In this document: one piece after another, positions 1 to 5,284 of the stretch
How positions within the stretch are numbered: position 1 is the first letter of the stretch
Layout: each line of letters begins with the position of its first letter
Source: Gammaproteobacteria bacterium
GTDB taxonomy: Bacteria; Pseudomonadota; Gammaproteobacteria; Pseudomonadales; Pseudomonadaceae
NCBI GenBank assembly: GCA_012800475.1
Contig: JAAZJF010000214.1
Span: 1 to 5,303 of the forward strand
Direction of reading: 5' to 3'
DNA length: 5,303 bases
Program-made: the position numbers and the translations under genes
Notes under the pieces: model-generated
Database searches by the model: none
What the model was told of the DNA's origin: nothing
Seen by the model: only the letters and a program-made list of their open reading frames with translations

Positions 1-393
1 GATTTTGATAAGCCCATCCAAGAGGTGATCGTTGAGATGACTGATGGTGGTGTGGATTATTCCTTTGAGTGCGTGGGCAATGTGCAGTTGATGCGTGCTG
101 ATTTGGAGTGCAGCCATAAGGGCTGGGGTGAGTCGGTGATTATTGGTGTAGCGGGCGCCGGTCAAGAAATCAGTACGCGGCCATTCCAATTAGTGACGGG
201 TCGGGTGTGGCGCGGCAGTGCTTTTGGTGGCGTCAAAGGCCGTACAGAATTACCCGGTTATGTCGCTAAAGCACAAAGCGGTGAAATCCCACTGGATACC
301 TTTATTACTCACACCATGGGTTTAGAAGATATCAATACAGCCTTTGATTTGATGCACGAAGGTAAGAGTATTCGTAGCGTTATTCATTTTTAA
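1..393 (+). CDS. frmA: S-(hydroxymethyl)glutathione dehydrogenase / class III alcohol dehydrogenase, 3' part (5' end outside window)
   Basis: The reading frame is open from base 1 and ends at TAA 391-393, giving 130 C-terminal residues of a protein usually about 370 long. This zinc- and NAD-dependent cytosolic enzyme oxidises S-hydroxymethylglutathione, formed from formaldehyde and glutathione, to S-formylglutathione. The segment covers the later half of the NAD-binding Rossmann domain (DYSFECVGN, codons about 19-27) and the returning catalytic domain. It carries family-typical blocks: GWGESVIIGVAG, TRPFQLVTGR, GSAFGGVKGR and the C-terminal GKSIRSVI, whose Arg contacts the cofactor in this family. 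The zinc ligands lie upstream, outside the window. Small departures from the usual consensus are RADLECSHKG, where RAALECCHKG is common. The next gene hydrolyses its product, which supports the call. The gene is often named adhC in pseudomonads. It is truncated only by the window edge. Confidence 0.96.
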   Translation, partial: DFDKPIQEVIVEMTDGGVDYSFECVGNVQLMRADLECSHKGWGESVIIGVAGAGQEISTRPFQLVTGRVWRGSAFGGVKGRTELPGYVAKAQSGEIPLDTFITHTMGLEDINTAFDLMHEGKSIRSVIHF

Positions 394-408
394 TCAACAA
401 CCACAAAT

Positions 409-445
409 GCTCAGGTTGGCACTCTTATTAAGCGCTGGCCTGAGC
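409..445 (+). promoter_or_regulatory. Long potential RNA hairpin in the frmA-fghA gap
   Basis: Bases 409-420 can pair with 434-445 in an uninterrupted 12-pair stem. Seven Watson-Crick pairs at the base (GCTCAGG with CCTGAGC) are followed by three G-U pairs and two G-C pairs, closing a 13-base loop (421-433). The stem sits 15 bases after the dehydrogenase stop codon and ends 10 bases before the ribosome binding site of the hydrolase gene. It shares bases 434-445 with the shorter hairpin at 430-449, so only one of the two can form at a time. The pairing is read directly from the sequence. A role as an attenuator, mRNA-stability element or processing site is inference. Confidence 0.4.
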
Positions 446-455
446 GCTTGTCTTT
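430..455 (+). terminator. Weak terminator-like hairpin upstream of fghA
   Basis: Bases 430-436 (AAGCGCT) pair perfectly with 443-449 (AGCGCTT) around a 6-base loop, and one extra G-U pair (429-450) is possible. The short tail GTCTTT follows. The shape is that of an intrinsic terminator, but the T tract is short and interrupted, so strong termination is doubtful. Partial termination or 3'-end protection of the dehydrogenase message would fit equally well. It competes with the longer hairpin at 409-445. Confidence 0.3.
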
Positions 456-460
456 GGAGG
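456..460 (+). promoter_or_regulatory. Ribosome binding site of fghA (sets the start)
   Basis: GGAGG at 456-460 lies 5 bases before ATG 466. A longer reading from TTG 448 would place this site inside the gene, so it selects ATG 466 as the start. The hairpin at 430-449 ends 6 bases upstream and leaves the site free. Confidence 0.8.
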
Positions 461-465
461 TCAGG

Positions 466-1311
466 ATGTCGTTACAACAATTATCATCGCAAAAAGTCTT
501 TGGCGGCCAACATGTGCGCTATCAACATCAATCTCAGGCGCTCAATTGCAGTATGCAGTTTGCAGTGTACTTGCCCCCGCAGGTTGAATTAGGTCAGCCT
601 TTGCCCGTGTTGTACTGGTTATCAGGGTTAACCTGCACCGATGAAAACTTTATGCAAAAAGCAGGCGCCTTAAAAATGGCTGCTGAGTTGGGTTTGATTA
701 TTGTTGCACCTGATACCAGCCCGCGTGGTGCTGACGTACCGGACGATGCAGAAGGTGCGTGGGATTTTGGTTTGGGAGCTGGCTTTTACATTAACGCCAC
801 GCAAGCACCGTGGTCGACACATTATAAAATGTACGATTATGTTGTGCATGAGCTGCCAGCATTGATTGAGAAGCATTTGCCGGTGTCGGATAAGCGCAGT
901 ATCAGTGGTCACTCGATGGGCGGGCATGGCGCATTAATTGCTGCGTTGCGTGAGCCCGAGCGTTATCAATCTGTGTCGGCGTTTGCGCCCATTACACAAC
1001 CCAGTCAGTGCCCTTGGGGTGAAAAAGCGTTTTCCAATTACTTAGGTACGCAGCGCGAGACATGGATGGAGTGGGATGCCAGTGCTTTAATGGCTCAGGC
1101 CACACAACATCTGCCCATGTTGATTGATCAAGGTGAGGCCGATAGCTTTTTAGTGGAGCAGCTTAAACCTGCAGCCTTAGAAGTTGCGGCTGAGCAGGCA
1201 AAGTATCCACTGACATTGCGCCTGCAGCCGGGTTACGATCACAGCTACTATTTTATCGCCAGCTTTATTGATGAGCATTTGCGTTTTCATGCGCAAGCAT
1301 TATCAGCTTAA
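466..1311 (+). CDS. fghA: S-formylglutathione hydrolase (esterase D family)
   Basis: The 281-residue product hydrolyses S-formylglutathione to formate and glutathione, completing glutathione-dependent formaldehyde detoxification in the cytosol. It is an alpha/beta-hydrolase with the full family pattern. An N-terminal FGG block is followed by VYLPPQ, then WLSGLTCTDENF (about 51-62) with the conserved Cys57 near the active site. APDTSPRG comes next, then the nucleophile elbow GHSMGGHG with Ser150. The acid is probably the second Asp of DQGEADSF (Asp226), and GYDHSYYF holds His259. The residue numbers are mine; the role of Asp226 rests on family spacing. The length fits the family, usually about 275-285. 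ATG 466 is chosen over TTG 448 because GGAGG precedes it at the right distance. The gene follows its pathway partner after 72 bases containing the hairpins described above, so co-transcription is likely but may be modulated. It is also called frmB in E. coli. Confidence 0.96.
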   Translation: MSLQQLSSQKVFGGQHVRYQHQSQALNCSMQFAVYLPPQVELGQPLPVLYWLSGLTCTDENFMQKAGALKMAAELGLIIVAPDTSPRGADVPDDAEGAWDFGLGAGFYINATQAPWSTHYKMYDYVVHELPALIEKHLPVSDKRSISGHSMGGHGALIAALREPERYQSVSAFAPITQPSQCPWGEKAFSNYLGTQRETWMEWDASALMAQATQHLPMLIDQGEADSFLVEQLKPAALEVAAEQAKYPLTLRLQPGYDHSYYFIASFIDEHLRFHAQALSA

Positions 1312-1396
1312 ATCAGCGATGAGAATTACAGGCAGTTCAGGTCTGCAGAGTGAATACCGTGTAGAATGCTGCCTATTTTAAACGATAGGTAACAGC
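1312..1396 (+). promoter_or_regulatory. fghA-ispF gap with a possible sigma-70 promoter
   Basis: This 85-base gap is the largest in the window and the only break before the tightly packed ispF-to-DUF368 run, so a promoter is expected here. The best -10 candidate is TAGAAT at 1362-1367, about 30 bases before the ispF start. No good -35 hexamer lies at the usual 16-18 base spacing; TTCAGG at 1336 is too far away. The ispF ribosome binding site is weak (AGG at 1387-1389, 7 bases before ATG). No convincing terminator for fghA is visible. The assignment rests mainly on position and the -10 match. Confidence 0.35.
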
Positions 1397-1870
1397 ATGC
1401 GTATAGGTCATGGCTATGATGTACACCGTTTTCAAACAGGTGATTTTATTACCTTGGGCGGTGTACGTATTGCTCACCATCAAAGCTTTGTCGCTCACTC
1501 TGATGGTGACGTTTTACTGCATGCGCTGACTGATGCGCTCTTAGGTGCGGCGGCACTGGGTGATATTGGTCAGCATTTTCCTGATACAGATCCGGCTTAT
1601 CAAGGTGCTGACAGCCGAGTACTGCTACGCAAGGTTGTCGCTTTACTGCAGCACGCGGGTTGGGCAGTGGCGAATGTTGATACTACACTGCTGGCGCAAG
1701 CACCTAAAATGGCACCTCATATTCATGCGATGCGCACGCATATAGCGGCTGATTTGCAGCTTGAACTCGATCAAGTCAATGTCAAAGCGACCACCACAGA
1801 AAGTTTAGGTTTTGTCGGGCGTGAAGAAGGTATCGCTGCGCACGCTGTGGTGATGCTGGTGAAAGCATGA
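1397..1870 (+). CDS. ispF: 2-C-methyl-D-erythritol 2,4-cyclodiphosphate synthase
   Basis: IspF converts CDP-methylerythritol 2-phosphate to the cyclic diphosphate MEcPP, releasing CMP, in the non-mevalonate (MEP) isoprenoid pathway. The 157-residue length is standard for this homotrimeric cytosolic enzyme. Visible hallmarks are GHGYDVHRF with metal ligands Asp8 and His10, the third ligand His42 in DVLLHALTDALLGA, DIGQHFPD (56-63), and the C-terminal signature KATTTESLGFVGREEG (130-145), which binds the cytidine diphosphate part in this family. ATG 1397 is supported by exact alignment of Asp8, His10 and His42 with the usual numbering. Its stop overlaps the truD start by 4 bases (ATGA), implying coupled translation. 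In pseudomonads the partner ispD usually lies a few genes upstream, on the other side of the formaldehyde genes; that part is outside the window. Confidence 0.97.
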   Translation: MRIGHGYDVHRFQTGDFITLGGVRIAHHQSFVAHSDGDVLLHALTDALLGAAALGDIGQHFPDTDPAYQGADSRVLLRKVVALLQHAGWAVANVDTTLLAQAPKMAPHIHAMRTHIAADLQLELDQVNVKATTTESLGFVGREEGIAAHAVVMLVKA

Positions 1871-2925
1871 ACGAGCTTGAATTATTGGGTCCTTTGGCTT
1901 GGGGTCCGCCCTGCGGCAGTGCGCAACTCAAAGCCAGCGCTGAAGATTTCCAAGTGGATGAAGTGCTGGATATTGCGTTATCGGGCAGTGGTGAGCACCT
2001 GTGGTTATGGGTGGAAAAGCGCATGCTCAATACTGAAGAGGCCGCACGGCGTTTAGCTAAAGCGGCGGGTGTTTCTTTACGCCAGATCAGTTATGCAGGG
2101 CTCAAAGATCGACAGGCTTTAACTCGCCAATGGTTTAGTATTCATTTGCCAGGTAAAGATGATCCACAATTACAGGCTGCTGAAGGTGAAGATCTACATA
2201 TTTTAGATCAGCAACGTCACAGCCGTAAGTTGCAGCGCGGTGCTCACTCAGCCAATGGCTTTACCATCCGTTTAACGGATCTTAAAGCTGATCACGCGAG
2301 TTTAGAAAAACGCTTGCAGATCATTGCAGCGCAAGGCGTGCCTAATTATTTTGGTCTGCAGCGTTTTGGTGAAAACGGTAATAACCTACTGGGTGCGCAG
2401 GAATACGCGCAGCGTAATGAGCTCCCTGTGCAGCGTAATTTACGTTCGCGTCTGTTATCTACAGGGCGCAGTGCAGTGTTTAACCGTGTATTGGCGCAAC
2501 GGGTGCGCAATGCCAGTTGGAATGTAGCGCAGGTGGGTGATGTTTTAGCCTTTAGCGGCAGCCGCAGTTATTTTTTAGCTGGAGTGGATGAGTGTGATGA
2601 TCCGCGTTTAGCGCAACTGGATGTGCATCCCACTGGTCCCTTATGGGGTGATGGTGAGTTGGTCAGTCAAGGGCAAACTCGAGCCGATGAGCAAGCTGTA
2701 GCAGCGAGTTGGCCTGAGTTGTGTAGCTGGTTGGTGCGAGCTAAGTTAGAGCAAGAGCGGCGTATTTTGCGATTGCCCGTGCAGGATTTGCGTTGGACAT
2801 TTGTCACGCCTGAATGCTTGCAAGTGCAGTTTGTTTTGCCACCGGGCTGTTTTGCCACTGTGGTGTTACGTGAATTGGTTGAACTTTTATCAGTGACTGA
2901 GGCAGTACAGGCGTGCGAATTTTAA
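1867..2925 (+). CDS. truD: tRNA pseudouridine(13) synthase TruD
   Basis: TruD isomerises U13 to pseudouridine in the D arm of certain tRNAs, such as tRNA-Glu. The 352-residue product matches the family length of about 340-360. It shows EDFQVDEV (26-33), the catalytic motif GLKDR with Asp81 (Asp80 in E. coli), NYFGLQRFGENG (160-171), HPTGPLWGDG in the TRUD insertion region (254-263), LPVQDLRW (303-310) and the C-terminal FVLPPGCFATVVLREL (322-337). The ATG overlaps the ispF stop as ATGA, and no strong ribosome binding site precedes it, so it probably depends on translation of ispF. The 3' end overlaps surE by 13 bases. A frameshift is excluded: all motifs lie in one uninterrupted frame. Confidence 0.97.
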   Translation: MNELELLGPLAWGPPCGSAQLKASAEDFQVDEVLDIALSGSGEHLWLWVEKRMLNTEEAARRLAKAAGVSLRQISYAGLKDRQALTRQWFSIHLPGKDDPQLQAAEGEDLHILDQQRHSRKLQRGAHSANGFTIRLTDLKADHASLEKRLQIIAAQGVPNYFGLQRFGENGNNLLGAQEYAQRNELPVQRNLRSRLLSTGRSAVFNRVLAQRVRNASWNVAQVGDVLAFSGSRSYFLAGVDECDDPRLAQLDVHPTGPLWGDGELVSQGQTRADEQAVAASWPELCSWLVRAKLEQERRILRLPVQDLRWTFVTPECLQVQFVLPPGCFATVVLRELVELLSVTEAVQACEF

Positions 2926-3662
2926 TTGCTAATGATGATGGTGTGAGCTCTCCAGGTTTATCGGCATTGCATGGCGCGTTAAGTGATTATGCTGACTGCA
3001 CCATTATTGCTCCTGAGCAAGATTGTAGCGGTGCCAGCAGCTCCTTAACCTTGGATCGACCTTTGCATCCACAGACATTAAGCAATGGCTATATCAGCGT
3101 CAATGGTACCCCCACAGACTGTGTCCATTTAGGTCTGCATGGTTTACTGCCTGAGCCTATGGATATGGTGGTTTCAGGGATTAATTTCGGCGCTAATCTG
3201 GGTGACGATGTCCTGTATTCTGGTACTGTTGCGGCGGCGCTTGAAGGGCGTTTTTTACAGCGCCCTTCATTCGCATTTTCATTGTTATCACGCCAAACAC
3301 ACAACTTACCGACCGCAGCATGGTTTGCACGGCGTTTGCTTGAATCCCATGCGGATGTGTCTGTGCCTGCGCGTACCGTATTTAATGTCAATGTGCCTGA
3401 CTTACCCTTAAATGAAATTAAAGGTATTCAGCTCACTCGGTTAGGGCATCGTGCGCGGGCTGCTGCCCCTGTGCTGACCATTAACCCGCGTGGTAAAAAA
3501 TGTTACTGGTTGGCCTCTGTGGGTGAAGTTGAAGACGGTGAAGAGGGCACTGATTTTCATGCGGTGTCGCAAGGCTATGTGTCCATTACGCCGTTGCAGT
3601 TGGATCGCACATTTCATGCGCAGATGGATAATGTCAAACATTGGCTGGAGGGTGTGATGTGA
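2913..3662 (+). CDS. surE: 5'/3'-nucleotidase SurE (stationary-phase survival protein)
   Basis: SurE is a divalent-metal-dependent phosphatase acting on 5'- and 3'-nucleoside monophosphates; E. coli SurE also cleaves short polyphosphate. The 249-residue product begins MRILIANDDG with metal ligands Asp8 and Asp9. Ser39 follows in APEQDCSGASSSLT, and NGTPTDCV lies at 64-71. Asn91 sits in the block SGINFGANLGDDVLYSGTVA (88-107). The start is GTG 2913, which puts the conserved N-terminal motif at residue 2 and overlaps the truD end by 13 bases. GAGG at 2899-2902 may serve as a distant ribosome binding site, 10 bases away. The stop overlaps the pcm start as GTGA. The surE-pcm pair is conserved in many gammaproteobacteria, upstream of nlpD-rpoS. 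An inverted repeat (3242-3269) lies within the gene. Confidence 0.97.
   Translation: MRILIANDDGVSSPGLSALHGALSDYADCTIIAPEQDCSGASSSLTLDRPLHPQTLSNGYISVNGTPTDCVHLGLHGLLPEPMDMVVSGINFGANLGDDVLYSGTVAAALEGRFLQRPSFAFSLLSRQTHNLPTAAWFARRLLESHADVSVPARTVFNVNVPDLPLNEIKGIQLTRLGHRARAAAPVLTINPRGKKCYWLASVGEVEDGEEGTDFHAVSQGYVSITPLQLDRTFHAQMDNVKHWLEGVM
3242..3269 (+). repeat. 9-bp perfect inverted repeat inside surE
   Basis: TGAAGGGCG (3242-3250) is the exact reverse complement of CGCCCTTCA (3261-3269), with a 10-base T-rich spacer that could add one G-U and one A-U pair. It encodes residues around EGRFLQRPS, a moderately conserved part of SurE, so codon choice alone may explain it. The RNA would form a stable GC-rich hairpin, but no T run follows it on either strand at terminator distance. 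Confidence 0.5.
3647..3652 (+). promoter_or_regulatory. Ribosome binding site favouring the GTG start of pcm
   Basis: GGAGGG at 3647-3652, inside the last codons of surE, lies 6 bases before GTG 3659. It is among the best ribosome binding sites in the window and supports the upstream start of pcm over ATG 3701, where only AGG at 3691-3693 is available. Confidence 0.65.
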
Positions 3663-4336
3663 GTTATCAGCTGGATGATTTGCAGCGCCTAGGCATTGGT
3701 ATGACCTCGCAACGCACGCGCGAACGTTTGATTCAACGTTTGCGTGACGATGGAATCACTGATGAGCAGGTGTTAGAGGTGATGCGCAGCACGCCACGGC
3801 ATTTGTTTGTTGATGAAGCTTTAGCGCATCGCGCCTACGAAGACACCGCGCTACCCATTGGCAGTAATCAAACAATTTCGCAGCCCCATATTGTTGCTTA
3901 TATGACACAGTTGCTGCTGGCGGACGGCCCTCTTGATAAGGTGCTGGAAGTGGGAACGGGCTGCGGTTATCAAACGGCTGTGTTAGCGCAGTTGGTTGGT
4001 CGTGTGTTTTCGGTTGAGCGCATCCAATCCTTGCAGGAGCGTGCGCAAGAACGTCTAGCAGAGCTGAATGTGCGCAATGTGTTGTACCGCTGGTGCGATG
4101 GTTGGGAAGGCTGGAAAGCACTGGCACCCTATCAGGGGATTATTGTCACCGCGGGCGCTAAAAAAGTACCGCAGGCCTTGCTGGAGCAACTGGCGATCGG
4201 TGGACGCTTAGTGATCCCTGTAGGTGAAGATGATCAGCAAAAATTATTATTGATCATCCGTGAAAAAAACAGATATGTGCATCACACATTAAATGATGTG
4301 CGCTTTGTACCTTTACTAGCTGGAACCTTAGCATGA
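3659..4336 (+). CDS. pcm: Protein-L-isoaspartate(D-aspartate) O-methyltransferase
   Basis: Pcm uses S-adenosylmethionine to methylate L-isoaspartyl residues in damaged proteins, starting their repair. The 225-residue product carries LPIGSNQTISQP (65-76), whose Ser74 corresponds to the active-site Ser60 of E. coli. Motif I is VLEVGTGCGYQTA (95-107), followed by VFSVERI (116-122), DGWEGW (147-152), GGRLVIPVG (181-189) and VRFVPLLAG (214-222). GTG 3659 is chosen because it overlaps the surE stop as GTGA and has a strong ribosome binding site. The alternative ATG 3701 would give 211 residues and aligns with the E. coli start, so the extra 14 residues are uncertain. Cys102 in motif I replaces the Ser seen in the E. 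coli enzyme (GTGSGYQ). The 3' end overlaps the next gene by 4 bases. Confidence 0.96.
   Translation: MSYQLDDLQRLGIGMTSQRTRERLIQRLRDDGITDEQVLEVMRSTPRHLFVDEALAHRAYEDTALPIGSNQTISQPHIVAYMTQLLLADGPLDKVLEVGTGCGYQTAVLAQLVGRVFSVERIQSLQERAQERLAELNVRNVLYRWCDGWEGWKALAPYQGIIVTAGAKKVPQALLEQLAIGGRLVIPVGEDDQQKLLLIIREKNRYVHHTLNDVRFVPLLAGTLA
4229..4258 (+). repeat. 8-bp perfect inverted repeat inside pcm
   Basis: GATGATCA (4229-4236) is the reverse complement of TGATCATC (4251-4258), separated by a 14-base AT-rich spacer. Each arm contains the palindrome TGATCA. It lies about 75 bases before the DUF368 start. An 8-bp repeat with a short spacer is expected about once by chance in a window of this size, so function is doubtful. 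Confidence 0.35.
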
Positions 4337-5250
4337 AAAATAAAGCCGTATTGTTTGTTAAAGGGTTAGCCATGGGCGCTGCTGATGTGGTGCCGGGTGT
4401 ATCTGGCGGTACAGTCGCGTTTATTACAGGTATTTATGATCAGCTGTTACAGGCATTATCCAGTATTCCAGAAGCGGCACTGCTGTTGTTAAAAGGCCAC
4501 GTCAAGCAGGCGTGGCAGTTGGCACATATGAACTTTTTACTGGTGTTGTTTAGCGGTGTGATATTTAGCATCCTGAGCTTGGCACGCGTGATTACTTGGC
4601 TCTTAGAGACGCAGCCGATTGCGCTATGGTCATTCTTTTTTGGCTTGATTCTAGTGTCGTGTTATGTGGTGGCGCGCGATATTCAACGGTGGCATTGGAC
4701 GCGCTGGCTGACCTTTGCTTTGGGCGTCGGTTTTGCATGGTGGATTACCGTGGCGTCGCCCCTAGACTGGGGGGATGATCCAGTGAGCCTGTTTTTTGCT
4801 GGGGCGATTGCAATTTGTGCAATGATTTTGCCCGGTATTTCTGGCAGTTTTATTTTGCTCTTGATGGGGCTCTACCCCACAGTATTGATGGCAGTGAAAC
4901 AGCTGGACTTGGGCGTATTGTGGGTCTTTGCCGCGGGTTGTATCTGCGGTTTATTAGCTTTTTCGCGGTTCTTACGCTTTGCATTAGAGTGCTGGAGAGA
5001 CCTGACCTTAGCCTTATTAACAGGTATTATGTTTGGCTCGCTGAATAAAGTGTGGCCGTGGAAGCACACCTTGACGTGGCGTACCAACAGTCAAGGTGTT
5101 GAAGTGCCTCTATTACAAGAAAATATTTTACCGTGGCAGTATGCTGATGTCTTACAAACCCATGCACAGCTGGTGCCTGCCATTCTTTTGATGTTTTGTG
5201 GTGTTGCTTTAGTCCTCGGTCTTGAGCGCTACGCACGTCAATCATTGTAG
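4333..5250 (+). CDS. popT: DUF368 membrane protein, probable PopT-type polyprenyl-phosphate transporter
   Basis: The 305-residue product belongs to the DUF368 family (VCA0040-like). Members were recently proposed to return undecaprenyl phosphate across the cytoplasmic membrane for reuse in cell-wall and surface-glycan synthesis. Seen here: an N-terminal block KGLAMGAADVVPGVSGGTVA (10-29) and a related block in the second half, ICAMILPGISGSFILLLMG (161-179). These two PG-x-SG motifs suggest an internal duplication with re-entrant segments. Hydrophobic spans lie near 67-91, 96-115, 124-141, 152-183, 194-213, 222-240 and 279-297. A more polar stretch occurs at about 241-275. The length is normal for the family. 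The ATG overlaps the pcm stop (ATGA) and has no strong ribosome binding site, implying coupled translation. Family membership is clear; the transport role is taken from family knowledge, not shown by the sequence. Confidence 0.85.
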   Translation: MKNKAVLFVKGLAMGAADVVPGVSGGTVAFITGIYDQLLQALSSIPEAALLLLKGHVKQAWQLAHMNFLLVLFSGVIFSILSLARVITWLLETQPIALWSFFFGLILVSCYVVARDIQRWHWTRWLTFALGVGFAWWITVASPLDWGDDPVSLFFAGAIAICAMILPGISGSFILLLMGLYPTVLMAVKQLDLGVLWVFAAGCICGLLAFSRFLRFALECWRDLTLALLTGIMFGSLNKVWPWKHTLTWRTNSQGVEVPLLQENILPWQYADVLQTHAQLVPAILLMFCGVALVLGLERYARQSL

Positions 5251-5284
5251 TGCCTTACACTGTTAAATCGTCCAGGAGTTCGGC
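5251..5284 (+). promoter_or_regulatory. Short gap with ribosome binding site for the next gene
   Basis: AGGAG at 5274-5278 lies 6 bases before GTG 5285, a well-placed ribosome binding site. No terminator hairpin and no convincing promoter are visible in the 34 bases after the DUF368 stop, so read-through from the upstream genes is likely. Confidence 0.55.

Noticed and set aside
417..433. Sigma-54-like TGGCAC in the frmA-fghA gap
   Set aside because: The GG-to-GC spacing is 12 bases (GG 418-419, GC 432-433) instead of the required 10, and TTGCA/T is absent at the -12 position.
448..468. TTG 448 as the start of fghA
   Set aside because: It would place the GGAGG ribosome binding site inside the gene; ATG 466 is correctly spaced from it and gives the usual length.
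407..592. Small frame starting ATG 407 whose first 15 codons (MLRLALLLSAGLSAC) resemble a lipoprotein signal with lipobox
   Set aside because: No ribosome binding site precedes ATG 407, most of the frame lies inside fghA in another phase, and the rest is rich in Cys and Arg like an out-of-frame translation.
1330..1374. AGGCAG/CTGCCT inverted repeat in the fghA-ispF gap as a terminator or operator
   Set aside because: It has only 6 pairs around a 33-base loop and no T run follows; this is likely chance.
2556..2566. GCGGC-A-GCCGC near-palindrome followed by a T run in truD, resembling a terminator
   Set aside because: The one-base spacer is too small for a proper loop, and the site lies in the middle of an intact truD frame.
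3641..3658. TTG 3641 as the start of pcm
   Set aside because: It has a poor start codon, no upstream ribosome binding site, and a stronger candidate (GTG 3659 with GGAGGG) just downstream.
3756..4127. 123-codon antisense frame opposite pcm
   Set aside because: It is a shadow of a well-conserved gene: no recognisable motifs, no ribosome binding site or promoter context, and composition typical of a reversed coding frame.
4865..4879. TGGGG/CCCCA short hairpin in the DUF368 gene
   Set aside because: It is a 5-bp repeat with a 5-base loop inside a conserved coding segment; repeats this short are expected often by chance.
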